From assembly GCA_017654935.2 (NCBI GenBank), contig CM065695.1, forward strand, positions 23,434,219 to 23,498,218: a DNA stretch of 64,000 nt. Direction: 5' to 3'. This DNA is from Phymorhynchus buccinoides. Its lineage: Eukaryota > Mollusca > Gastropoda > Neogastropoda > Raphitomidae. Within the stretch, counting starts at the first letter, position 1; each line of letters starts with the position of its first letter. Below the pieces are notes generated by a model. That model ran no database searches. It was not told where the DNA came from and saw only the letters and a program-made list of their open reading frames with translations. Below are positions 13,003 to 33,766 of the stretch, piece by piece. Made by a program: the position numbers and the translations under genes.

Positions 13003-13281
13003 CATAAGGCTGTCAGACGAATTGACATAAGCTAGAACACCAAGGCTACATCAAAATGTTATGTTCTGCATAGTTATGCTGGGATTGTCTTTAGCCATGG
13101 TAAGCTCCTAGCAAAACAGTCCAAAATCCGCCAGTCGGAGTGTGGCTGCCCACGTGGTGGGGTAATCAAAAACAGTCACACACGTAATGTTCTCATCCCT
13201 AGCTGGTGCATTTGTACCATAGAGTTCAGGTGCTTCGGCTGTTGGGATGATCCCTGGAGTCTTTAAGCCAGGGTATGACAA
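13003..13281. repeat. Dispersed repeat family A, copy 1
   Basis: About 280 bp, from ATAAGGCTGTCAGACGAATT to CCAGGGTATGACAAC. Contains CACGTAATGTTCTCATCCCT and GCTGGTGCATTTGTACCATA. Copies at 33083 and 39379 share orientation and ends. No RNA polymerase III box was recognised, so the class is unknown. Confidence 0.8.
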
Positions 13282-13413
13282 CTCCTCTTTGATTCTGCCT
13301 TATCCTCTTCTTACTATCATCAACTATTTTTGTTGCCTTACTGGCCCATTTTCCTGCCTTTAAAAAAAAAGAAAGATTCCATATAAATTTCTCCTTTGTG
13401 CTCCTCCGAAATT

Positions 13414-14640
13414 GGAATGTGTTGGCTGAATGCAGCGGGGAGACCAGTGAAAACTGAAGACCTGACACATATGTACCATTATGGCCATATGGCTGGAAAC
13501 ACAGAATGAATGTGTTGGCTGAATGCAGCAGGGAGACCAGTGAAAACTGAAGACCTGACACATATGTACCATTATGGCCATATGGCTGGAAACACAGAAA
13601 AAGAATGAATGTGTTGGCTGAATGCAGCAGGGAGACCAGTGAAAACTGAAGACCTGACACATATGTACCATTATGGCCATATGGCTGGAAACACAGAATG
13701 AATGTGTTGGCTGAATGCAGCGGGGAGACCAGTGAAAACTGAAGACCTGACACATATGTACCATTATGGCCATATGGCTGGAAACACAGAATGAATGTGT
13801 TGGCTGAATGCAGCAGGGAGACCAGTGAAAACTGAAGACCTGACACATATGTACCATTATGGCCATATGGCTGGAAACACAGAAAAAGAATGAATGTGTT
13901 GGCTGAATGCAGCAGGGAGACCAGTGAAAACTGAAGACCTGACACATATGTACCATTATGGCCATATGGCTGGAAACACAGAAAAAGAATGAATGTGTTG
14001 GCTGAATGCAGCGGGGAGACCAGTGAAAACTGAAGACCTGACACATATGTACCATTATGGCCATATGGCTGGAAACGCAGAATGAATGTGTTGGCTGAAT
14101 GCAGAGGGGAGACCAGTGAAAACTGAAGACCTGACACATATGTACCATTATGGCCATATGGCTGGAAACACAGAAGAAGAATGAATGTGTTGGCTGAATG
14201 CAGCGGGGAGACCAGTGAAAACTGAAGACTGACACATATGTACCATTATGGCCATATGGCTGGAAACGCAGAAAAAATGAATGTGTTGGCTGAATGCAGA
14301 GGGGAGACCAGTGAAAACTGAAGACCTGACACATATGTACCATTATGGCCATATGGCTGGAAACGCAGAATGAATGTGTTGGCTGAATGCAGCGGGGAGA
14401 CCAGTGAAAACTGAAGACCTGACACATATGTACCATTATGGCCATATGGCTGGAAACACAGAAGAAGAATGAATGTGTTGGCTGAATGCAGCAGGGAGAC
14501 CAGTGAAAACTGAAGACCTGACACATATGTACCATTATGGCCATATGGCTGGAAACACAGAAGAAGAATGAATGTGTTGGCTGAATGCAGTGGGGAGACC
14601 AGTGAAAACTGAAAACCGGACACATTTATCTCACCCATTA
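13414..14640. repeat. 93/99-bp minisatellite, 13 copies
   Basis: Units start at 13418, 13511, 13610, 13703, 13796, 13895, 13994, 14087, 14186, 14282, 14375, 14474 and 14573. Spacing is 93 or 99 bp (once 96), with differences from AAG/AAAAAG insertions and one single-base deletion near 14229. Because periods are multiples of three, two minus-strand frames stay open for over 300 codons; I regard these as by-products. Confidence 0.95.
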
Positions 14641-14703
14641 TGGCCAGGGAACGCAGAAGAAGCAGGATTATACTGTATTAACAGCTGGAACTGAAGAAGT
14701 AAT

Positions 14704-15115
14704 GGTAAAGGTAAAGATGTGCCACCCCCCATGCATTTCTCGGTTAATTGTATTTTTCCGTTTTTGCCTTTCTTACCAAACATAAAGCTGTATTTTAGGA
14801 ACATTTTTAGCTAATTACCTTTTTGGAATACTAACCCTAACCCTAACCCTAGCCCTAAACCTAACCCTACCCCCCACTATGTACTGCAGTACACCGCTAT
14901 TTGTCACAGTTGTGGTTCGTTGCGTTTTTCCGTCTTATACGGTGGGGGGTAGGGTTAGGGTTAGGGCTAGGGTTAGGGTTAGGGTTAGTATTCCAAAAAG
15001 GTTATTAGCTAAAAATGTTCCTAAAATACAGCTTTATGTATGGTAAGAAAGGCAATAACGGAAAAATACAATGAACCGAGATAGGTAGGGGGGGTGGCAC
15101 ATCTTGACCTTTACC
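14704..15115. mobile_element. hAT-like miniature element carrying telomeric repeats
   Basis: Flanked by an exact 8-bp duplication, GAAGTAAT (14696-14703 and 15116-15123). Terminal inverted repeat starts GGTAAAGGT. The arms are about 175 nt and nearly identical; each ends inward in four to six TTAGGG-type repeats (14826-14874 and about 14947-14990). The centre includes the palindrome TGTACTGCAGTACA. The 8-bp duplication points to a hAT-type transposase. Confidence 0.88.
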
Positions 15116-15911
15116 GAAGTAATTATGGACCAGGCCTCGTAGGTGGACTAGTCCCTGCCAAGGGCAGCTTCTTAATCTGATTTATCACCATCCACGACTC
15201 GTTGCCTATTGCTCAAGTCCCTAATCCAAGCATATATCTGTCCCCTGATGCTGTACTCTGTGTGTGTGTCGCTGTGTGTGTGTGTGTGTGTGCGTCACTG
15301 TGCGTGCGTGTGTTCATCGTGTATTCCTGAATAAATATGTTGAGATTTCTGTGTGTGTATACATGTACATGTTGATGAAAAATATACTAAAGGTTTGCAC
15401 TTAGACAGAGAGAGACAGACAGACAGAGACAAAGACAGAGAGTCTTTAGTGCATTGGCTACAGTCCAGAATTTTTCTTTCTCCGCACACTGCAAGCAAGA
15501 TTTTCACAGCAGTTTTTTGTTGTTGCTTTTTTAGTTTTTTTGGGGGGATGTCACACATAACGATAAATGCATCTTAACTCCAGATAAAGGGGTCACAGTT
15601 GAAAAAAATCAACACTTTTAAGTCTTGAATACATTATAGCACATAACCATAAAACATAAATTCATGCACGCACATTTTTCTTCTTTGTTGATTGTTCAGA
15701 CAGGGAATTCGGAAGCCAGCGGCACATGAACAAAGGTGCTGTACACCAATGACTCTCCAAAGGACATGCACATTCATCAAGTCACACACTCCAACACACC
15801 AACAACTAGAATCAATCTTACAGACAGCAAATAATATTCTATGCCCACTTTATTGGGAAAAGCACACCATTTCAAAGAGCAGTGTTAACAGAGATAATCA
15901 TTTCACAGTAG

Positions 15912-16029
15912 CATGGGTGCAACTCCCCCAAATGAAATAAAATGAAAGGCATGGCCCTGGAAGGGTACAGGGGCAGAGCCCCGTCTGACAATTCAGGGGG
16001 GCAACAGAGAGAGAGAGAGAGAGAGAGAT

Positions 16030-16071
<42 letters not shown>

Positions 16072-16277
16072 AGAGACAGACACACAGTTAAAATGATAGA
16101 CAGTTTTGATTAAACTTGCAAAATTATTACATTGCCTTTGTAAACTTCCAAGATAGAACAACTAAGTTCAAAATGCCCCAAATCGCTTGTGGTCATTTTT
16201 GTTTTTGGATGAATTAAAAAAAATGAAGTTCAGCTTCTGGTAATATTAAAAATACTTAAATCAGAGTAGCACCCATG
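15912..16277. mobile_element. Terminal-inverted-repeat element, family C copy 1
   Basis: CATGGGTGCAACTC at the left and GAGTAGCACCCATG at the right, flanked by the exact 6-bp duplication CAGTAG (15906-15911, 16278-16283). A (GA)n tract lies inside at about 16006-16078. Confidence 0.8.
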
Positions 16278-16427
16278 CAGTAGTTTCAATGAGCAGGACA
16301 TTATACATAATTCATTCAGGTATGTCTGTATGTACACATGCATGAACACATACACTCTCACTCTAGTTGAACACATACACTCTCAGTTTTCAGATACACA
16401 CACACACACACACACACAGAGTTGCTA

Positions 16428-18043
16428 TCACTGGCAGAAGTCTTGGGGGCCATAGGCGGAGTACAGCCAGTACTCTTTGTTGGGGAAGCAAACCCAGGTG
16501 TGGCTGTGGTCCCCACACTGCAGAAAGCCGTGCTCCCTGGAGCCAACGGACACCGGGCAGTCCTGGAAGCTGTGCAGCGTCAAAGAGCCGAACCTCACCT
16601 GGCAGTCTTCACCACCCCCCTCCGCTTCTCTCCTGCCATCACAACAGACAGACAGGACTATCGGTGAATTGCTCCATGTTTGTTTTTGTTGGCCAAATAT
16701 TGTATAGACAGGCAAAACCTAAATGACAGAAACTTTAAAGTAGAGATAATCGAACTTAAGCTGTGAATGAAATTCTGCTTAACGTCCTCTTGTCTGGAAC
16801 AGACACATATGGGACATTAGTAGATATAAAGATGGTGGGAACGATCCTGGAGGCAATGTCCGGAGGCAGTGTAACACCAGGAAAGTCCCAAATTTTTAAC
16901 AATACAGATGTGTATAAGTATAAAGAAATTTTGCTATACCTTGTTTTGCTATATATAAATTAGGTTATTATGTCGATCTAACATGATTTGAGGGTGCTGA
17001 ATCCAAATTGTAAATGGCATTTTGAGTTATGACGTAAGTCAAAATGGCCGCCATGAGACTCCAGAGAACTGTATTCTCACTCTGCATGTCGAACGTAAGC
17101 TATTTAACCCTCTTGCATTTATTCTGACCAATACTGACAAGCCGGAAGTTCCCCTCCGTGCATTCAAGCCGGCCAAAACCTGCTGCAGCTTGCCCCCACT
17201 CTGAGTCCCCTTTTGATGGCGTCTCCATCACTCACAAAGTTCTGACTTGTTAGCCATACACTATGAAGAAGCTTCTCACTAGCAATGATGCAATGTTAAT
17301 TGTAAGGTGCTATGTGTGGTTCAAAAGACAGATTTTCTCAAACATACATGTGTGAAAGTACCTGAGCACTAAAAGAAATTTTTCCTGTAACATAAGCGAA
17401 TGCAAGAGGGTTAACATTTGACACGAATGCAGAGACAATAGCACTCCTAATACTTTCTGATAAGAATTGTCCTGCCTAATAAATTATATCTTACGGGTTT
17501 AATGGTGTTTGTACTGTCTGAAAAGCCAGGCTCACTAGATTTATCGGTTGCAGTATGATTAGCAAACAATGCCATATAAAATTGTGGTGGAAATTTGAAA
17601 ATATTGCAACTTACTGCATGCTTTTGAAAGAATAGGAAAAAACGTCCATGAGCAATATCAAAGAAATGAGCCATTGTGGATGGCCTGGCAATAGGGCATT
17701 TGCTGCGTGCCGGCGACCTTGAATTTCACTGAGTTGAAAGTAGAGAGTTAAATTTGAAAGGTCAGCGTAACTCAGGCAGAACGAGTGCGGGCAAATTAGT
17801 AGTCTAGTATAGAGAACGAACACTCGTGGCAAATGCCCTATTCACATTCCGTGCATCTTACCTGACCCGGTCCAGCAGCCAAGCTGTGGAGGCAGGCGTC
17901 ATGAAGCCGGTCAATGTCAGAACACAGCACCGCTGGCAGGGGCTGCAGGGGAAGGGGCACTCCAGCGTGGACAGAAAGCTGTCGGCACTGCTCTCTGACC
18001 TGTGCAAAAACTGTGCCACTTGAACATTGTCCTCATGTCACTC

Positions 18044-18087
<44 letters not shown>

Positions 18088-21000
18088 TTAACAAACAAAA
18101 TTTATAACAATTTTAAGAGCAAACCCCTTAAAAACATCCAGGTGTCCTCTAAAAATCTAAAGGCATATTTTGTGAGTTGATTATGACCACCTGATTTCAA
18201 AGATAGAATTAACACTGGTGTGTGTGTACAAAAGTGAGAGCCAAGAGAGAGAGAAAGTCATCTCTGATTATAGCCTACGGAAGCAGAGGAGGCGACTATT
18301 TAGTACAGAAATCTGAGCTGAAATTTTGGTGAATCTGACATCATGGTCTGCAAGTAGAAATCCTAAGGAACCATTCTACCAAGTTTTGTTAAGATCGGTT
18401 CAGTAGTTTAAACGCTATGACATGGAACATACATTTTATTACATACAGACGCACACAAACACACACACAGACAGAGAAACTCATAACCCTCGTTCCCATT
18501 TCAACGTACTCCTGTTCTTACAGAACTGGAAGTACAAAAACAAAGACACTACCCTACTCGCACCTTTCTCAAACATTAACACTTTTCTTCGTTCCACTTA
18601 CATATCCACCCCACAGGCGACAGCTCCCAGCCATTCCCACAATGCTTCTTTTCCGCACGACTGCTCCGTTTCCTTGGCAATGCAGCCATCAACCAATGGC
18701 GTCATTGCGCGGCTCAACCACTGAGTTTCCACTCGTAATGGAACGGGGGTCACTGCCAAGCCTTTGTCCTTAAAGAACTTGGCCACCGAACTGGGGCAGA
18801 CAGCGTTGTCTGTGAAATGAACATGGAAACATTACTGTCAACACAGCGGACTCCTCAAGGAGGACCTCACTCACGCTGGCCCTGCGACAATTATATTGTC
18901 GTCATCAGTATGAGGCTTAGTTGGTGATGTCATGCATATCGTCGGTGAAATTCATAAACCTTGTATCTCAATTTTGGTAGTTTTAAGAAAAATGAAAAAA
19001 ACTGTTTTAAAAATCAACCGCGTTGACCACAATTGATTAACTATGATGAATATGTTGTTCAAGACATTGTGAGTTAAGTCCTGCATTTTGCTAAAATTAC
19101 TTACAATTTTTTTTTTTAAACTTGGAAAGAACGAAGATACAAGGTTTTTGTCCTTAACTAGATCTGAATTTGGGACTTACGAGTTTTTCTTCTATTTTCA
19201 CAACCTCTTTTACTCCAGATAGAAAGTCGTTAGAGATACAAGCTTTTGGTGGAAGGTGGCTGGAAAATTAGAGAGCTGACTATGTATCTAACTCAAAAAA
19301 CCCAAAAATCGAGATACAAGTTTTTTTAAAATTTCACAGATGATATATTAGATCAGAACAGGCTCCACTGAACCCCATCAAAGTGATTCAGCAGCAGTGC
19401 AGTGTCTCCTCGGGTAGTTGTTTCTTGATACTTAACATAGATTTTCTCACTGTGGACTGCTGGTTTCGGATTCTACAGTTGGGACTGGGAATGAGCGGCA
19501 TAGGAGCAACGCCATTGTATGACCTAGAAGTTAAGACAGCAAAAACAACAAAAAGGTTATTGTTAACTGTGACAACGACAAAATAAAATTAATTATCAAA
19601 TTTATTGTAAAAGCAAGACAATGAAAATTGAAAACAAAAAAGTTACAGTCAAGTTAAACAATGACAAAGAGAAGAAAACACATCAGATCTGCTGTGTTGC
19701 TGTGATTTGCCAATATCTTACAACTGATGCAACAAGACTTGTCATTTCTCAAACGTGACCCAGCACCACGAAAGGGACATTAAGTGTCAAACTGACCATT
19801 CTGAGAAAAAATATACACTTCAGACAATTCTCTTTATAATGATACAAGAACCATTCTTGGATCTCCTTTCGTTCCAGAGTTATGAGCATTTAAAGTTAGT
19901 AGGGTGAGTGTCAGCCATTTTGAGAAAACACTGTCTAAAGTCTAGCCTAGCTGAAGAAAATGCATTTTAAAACACTTATAAGACCATTTGGAGACCATAT
20001 TAAAGATTATCCTTTATAAATATGAAAGATAAGATGTTAGAGAACACAAAAATACCCATAATTCAAAATTGACCAAAAATGAGATTTTTGACTTTGCAAG
20101 CCTGTTGTGAGAAACTAGCCCAGCGACTTAATGTCCCTTTCGTGGTGCTGGGTCACAAATATGTTTATCTTTGTGGTTTGTCTGCCTCTTAATTTTTCAA
20201 CCTGTGAACAACTTGACACAAAAAAAGTATTTTGATGAAACTTTGCAGTTGGTTATAGATTCACACAAAATATAATCCAATGGAGTAGAATCAATTTTAA
20301 AACATTCTTTTCACAACCCTTCCTTATTACAAAAACAACACTAGCCCCCCCCCCCCCCCCCCCCCCAATGCCAGCTATTTGATTTCACACTCCCTTTTCT
20401 TTTCTTATTCCTGCTTCTTCACCCATAACCCAATCCAACTCTCTATTTCTCTCTCTCTGCCCCCACCTGATATGTGCTCACCTTTCCCATTTACCACAAC
20501 CCCCCTCCCTTCCCTCCACACCCCTGGCCTTATCCCTTTTAATGGCCAGCCACATGTCCACTAAAATCGTACGACTGTACGATATGATTCGATCACGTGG
20601 TCTCGAAGAACAAATGTGACTCGCGCTTCGAGACCACGTGATTGAATCGTATCGTACAGTCGTGCGATTTTAGTGGACGTCTGGCTGGCCCTTTAGTCCA
20701 TAGCCTTCACTCACCTGCCTGTCACCCGCTGAAGAAGAACCAAGTTCGAAAGCTCCCCAATGTCAACTCCATCAGGTCAGATCTACCTCTTCATTTTTGT
20801 TCCTCTGCAACACTAGCCTCTACCTAAAGGACTGAACTATATCTAGTATGACTTAAAAGCTTTGCAGCCTCCTGTTAGTAGCCTAACTTGTCTCCCTTGA
20901 TGGAGGTTGGCACTGTATCGGTGCTCCATTTTGTTCGGTTGTTTGCTCAGCTTTTTAAAAAAAAACATTAACAGCTATTCTATTCTTTTCTCATACCATG

Positions 21001-21408
21001 AGGGGTCCAAGAGAAGAGAAAGTCGAACGTCAGGTCCAGACGATCTTTCAGACACCACAGCACTCGTTCGTAGCCCTTCCGACCTGGCGTGAAACATTTG
21101 GCCTGTAGGTCAATGTCAATCACTGCAACAGAAGAGGGACAAAATATCACAGCGGTACTTCAGTTATGGACTGGCTTTATTTTTTGCTTGTTTGCAAAAA
21201 CAATCTAAATAGAAAAGCGTACATAATTTCCATTGATCAGTTGTTGCTTTTCAATCAACCATAAAACACTTTTTTTTCAGAACTGCACTGTGCTTGGGTT
21301 GGCAACACTTACCATATTTCATTGGGTGTTTGCCTGAAAAGGCAGACGGCTTTCCTTCCAGTCCCAACTGTTCGTAGGTATCCTTGGTGACGTGTAGAAT
21401 TAGATGAC
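16428..21408 (-). CDS. RPP40: Ribonuclease P/MRP protein subunit p40, 3' five exons (5' end missing)
   Basis: Exons on the minus strand: 21408-21313, 21122-20997, 18809-18602, 17999-17862 and 16632-16428 (TGA at 16430-16428). All junctions are GT/AG and in phase, giving 256 residues plus a split first codon. Order of recognisable blocks: KDTYEQLGLEGKPSAFSG, then IDIDLQAK with RVLWCLKDRLDLTFDFLFSW, then LWEWLGAVACGVDM, then CVLTLTGFMTP, then PVSVGSREHGF with EYWLYSAYGPQDFC at the C terminus. Each has an obvious counterpart in human RPP40 (363 residues), so roughly the first 110 residues are absent. RPP40 is a protein subunit of nuclear RNase P and RNase MRP, acting in tRNA 5' maturation and rRNA processing. 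The 5' exons are not between 21409 and 23500 and may lie in or beyond the N gap. The fourth exon start was placed at 17999 because it is the only nearby AG giving the right phase. Confidence 0.94.
16762..16914 (+). repeat. Dispersed 150-bp repeat family B, copy 1
   Basis: Core TTAACGTCCTCTTGTCTGGA, ACACATATGGGACATTAGTA and CACCAGGAAAGTCCCAAATT. Probably a SINE or SINE fragment. Other copies: 30406, 31618, 31801, 51680, 56343, 56500 and 61655. Located in the last RPP40 intron. Confidence 0.8.
17104..17414. mobile_element. TTAA-flanked miniature element, third terminal type
   Basis: Left TTAACCCTCTTGCATT and right AATGCAAGAGGGTTAA are exact inverted repeats. The interior differs from families D and E. 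Located in the last RPP40 intron. Confidence 0.85.
18043..18086. repeat. (GT)n microsatellite in an RPP40 intron
   Basis: About 21 GT units, about 43 bp upstream (minus strand) of the RPP40 exon at 17999. Confidence 0.95.
19755..20156. mobile_element. Terminal-inverted-repeat element of 402 bp in an RPP40 intron
   Basis: Starts GTGACCCAGCACCACGAAAG and ends in its exact complement; the match extends about 31 nt (through GGGACATTAAGT). Target duplication is unclear. Confidence 0.8.
20543..20691. mobile_element. Foldback element of about 149 bp
   Basis: Arms run from GGCCAGCCACATGTCCACTA through ATCGTACGACTGTACGAT to GGTCTCGAAG, and back through the complement, with a short centre near 20610. 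A half copy is at 2035-2092. Confidence 0.85.
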
Positions 21409-22060
21409 CTTTGATGGAAACACACACACACACACAATCTTTTAACTACTTAGCATTTTCATTTTTTTTTTATATATTACAAATCTGACAATATTCAGAG
21501 TGGCGGAATTCCTTTTTGGTTTACAGTTTAATGAAAATAGGAGACAAGATTTGGGGACTATTTTGTAAGTGGGATTCTACTAATTCTAAGTAAACATAAA
21601 TTAACACCACAATGCATTACTTGGATTATTGTATTAAAAAAAAATGAATACACCATCTCAGCTCTATTCAACGAAAGTTTATTTCAAAAGAGAAATATAA
21701 AGAAACAACCTCAATATTAAATATTGCAATCTACAGCTAAGTTAAAAAAGAAGGCTGGGCTACTTATATATGGGAAGTTGTAATACATATATTGTATACA
21801 AATGCCATGCACACACATATGCACACAAACATTCCAAACAACAAATAATATCTAGATTGATGACTCTTACAAACCGTTACCAAACAAGAGACAGTGGATC
21901 AACTGACCTGTTGGAATGACCGCAACACAGTTTTGGGTGTCGATGTGTCGTCGATGTGACAGCATGTACAACTGACCTGAAACAAACGACAGCGGCACAG
22001 TTTTGGGTGTTGATGTGTCGTTGATGTGAGCATGTACAACTGACCTGAAACAAATGACAG

Positions 22061-22194
22061 TAGCTCTGTGCTGTGAAAAGAATAAAATAAAAGTAAGATT
22101 GTGCTGGTTTACTGTTTGTAAAAACTTTCGTTTACAAAAAGTAAACCAGCACAATCTTTTACTTTTATTTTATTCTTTTCACAGCACAGAGCTA
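22061..22194. repeat. Near-perfect hairpin, 64-nt arms and a 6-nt loop
   Basis: 22061-22124 (starting TAGCTCTGTGCTGTGAAAAG) is almost exactly complementary to 22131-22194. It interrupts the degenerate minisatellite upstream of RPP40's first visible exon. Confidence 0.9.
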
Positions 22195-22486
22195 CCTTCA
22201 AAAAGTATACACAGTTAGTGGTGTTTGTGGTTTCTTTGATCTAATATTATCTCCATTATGGGTAGAACACCACTGGCATCCTTTATGGATCCACCACTAT
22301 TAACAGTGGCATTTTAAGCTATAAAGCCTTTTCAAGCCACATTTGTACAGTGCATGGAGGGTTGGTAGTGTTTTGTTGTATAATTTGTTCATAAACAAAT
22401 GACAGTGACACACTTTTGGGTGCCGATGTGTTGTCGATGTGACACCATGTACAACTGATCTGAAACAAATGACAGTGACACAGTTT

Positions 22487-22873
22487 TCTTTTTCCTATTG
22501 GAGATGTTTATCCTGCCCCTCGCCCAAAGTCTTCATTTAGACTGCAATTGGCGCACAGGATGCATGCTTTGTGAGTTCGTGTCATCCATTCCACCTGCAC
22601 AACATGGCCTACTCCTACCGATTTAACGTATGCATAAGATCTTTGTGCATATGCGTTCGCACACTGGACCTCTGTTTTAAGTCTCATCCGAAGGACTTTC
22701 TCCCCAACTGATGTCAGGTACCCATTTTACACCTGGGTGGAGTGAGGAAAATAGGAGTAAAGTGTCTTTCCCAAGGACACACCACTGCGACTCGAGCTGG
22801 ATTCGAACCTGCACACTCGCAAACCTGACGGATTACAAGCCAGTGACTCAACCAACTGAGCTACAGTGGCTCC
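22487..22873 (-). mobile_element. tRNA-derived SINE 1
   Basis: On the minus strand the head at 22873 reads GGAGCCACTGTAGCTCAGTT with a box A (TAGCTCAGTTGG) and box B (GGTTCGAATCC). A core with CTTCGGATGAGACTTAAAAC and AGAGGTCCAGTGTGCGAACG follows. The head is tRNA-like but embedded in a longer repeat, so I do not call a tRNA gene. Confidence 0.8.
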
Positions 22874-23500
22874 AGTTCGGGGTGTCGATGTGTCCTTGAT
22901 GTAACAGCATGCACAACTGATCTGCAACAAACGACAGTGACACAGTTTGGCGTGTCGTTGTGCCATCGATGTGACAGCATGCACAACTGACCTGAAACAA
23001 ATGACAGTGGTGCAATTTTTGGTGTCAATGTGTTGATGTGTCATCACATACAAATGACCTGTACACACGGCACAGTTTTGTGTGTCAACGAGTCATCAGT
23101 GTGACAGCATGTGCAATTGACTTCCGAGAAACAAATGACAGTGACAACAGCTCTCGGTCTTAAATGTGTCAGTGATGTGACAGAATGTACAACTGGCTTG
23201 AAATGCAGTGACAGCAAACATAGTTTTGGGCGTCAGTGTGTTAATGTGTATGACAATATATATTGTGACATGAAATACAATGACAGCGACAAGGGACTGT
23301 TTGGGGTATAGATGTGTCATCATGACAGAATGTGCAATTGACCTGAAATTCAATAACAACAAGAAGCAAGTTTTAAGAGCCAGTGTGTCCTCTGTATGAC
23401 ACCTTGACACCATGTAGAACTGACTTGAAAAACAATGATACATACCAATCTTTCACATTCCACTTTCCAGCTACAGTGGAACCTCCCTTAGAAGACCTCC

Positions 23501-24000
23501 NNNNNNNNNNNNNNNNNNNNNNNNNNNNNNNNNNNNNNNNNNNNNNNNNNNNNNNNNNNNNNNNNNNNNNNNNNNNNNNNNNNNNNNNNNNNNNNNNNNN
23601 NNNNNNNNNNNNNNNNNNNNNNNNNNNNNNNNNNNNNNNNNNNNNNNNNNNNNNNNNNNNNNNNNNNNNNNNNNNNNNNNNNNNNNNNNNNNNNNNNNNN
23701 NNNNNNNNNNNNNNNNNNNNNNNNNNNNNNNNNNNNNNNNNNNNNNNNNNNNNNNNNNNNNNNNNNNNNNNNNNNNNNNNNNNNNNNNNNNNNNNNNNNN
23801 NNNNNNNNNNNNNNNNNNNNNNNNNNNNNNNNNNNNNNNNNNNNNNNNNNNNNNNNNNNNNNNNNNNNNNNNNNNNNNNNNNNNNNNNNNNNNNNNNNNN
23901 NNNNNNNNNNNNNNNNNNNNNNNNNNNNNNNNNNNNNNNNNNNNNNNNNNNNNNNNNNNNNNNNNNNNNNNNNNNNNNNNNNNNNNNNNNNNNNNNNNNN
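23501..24000. other. Assembly gap (500 N)
   Basis: A run of exactly 500 N, probably a placeholder length. It sits between the first visible RPP40 exon (minus, 21408) and the first visible TTLL9 exon (plus, 24049), just where both 5' ends and any shared promoter would be expected. Confidence 1.
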
Positions 24001-24048
24001 TATTTTTGTGTGTCAGTCTTACATTGTGCCTTTTTGTTTTTAATTTAG

Positions 24049-33766
<9,718 letters not shown>

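Larger units (their letters stand above)
21905..23430. repeat. Degenerate 70-80 bp minisatellite
   Basis: Units of the form CTGAAACAAATGACAGTGRC, ACAGTTTTGGGTGTCGATGT and ACAGCATGTACAACTGACC repeat with heavy decay. They are interrupted by the 22061-22194 hairpin and SINE 1. The array ends near the N gap. Confidence 0.8.

Noticed and set aside
13360..14625. 420-codon minus-strand open frame as a repeat protein gene
   Set aside because: It is confined to the minisatellite and frame-shifts at the irregular monomer. It also has no start context, no flanking exons and no recognisable domain.
22800..22873. A tRNA gene on the minus strand
   Set aside because: Boxes A and B are present, but the sequence continues into a SINE body with a core shared by other repeats, and a clean acceptor stem is not formed.
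21905..23430. CRISPR-like array of repeats and spacers
   Set aside because: The units are contiguous, degenerate minisatellite monomers in an animal genome. There are no uniform repeats separated by unique spacers and no cas genes.
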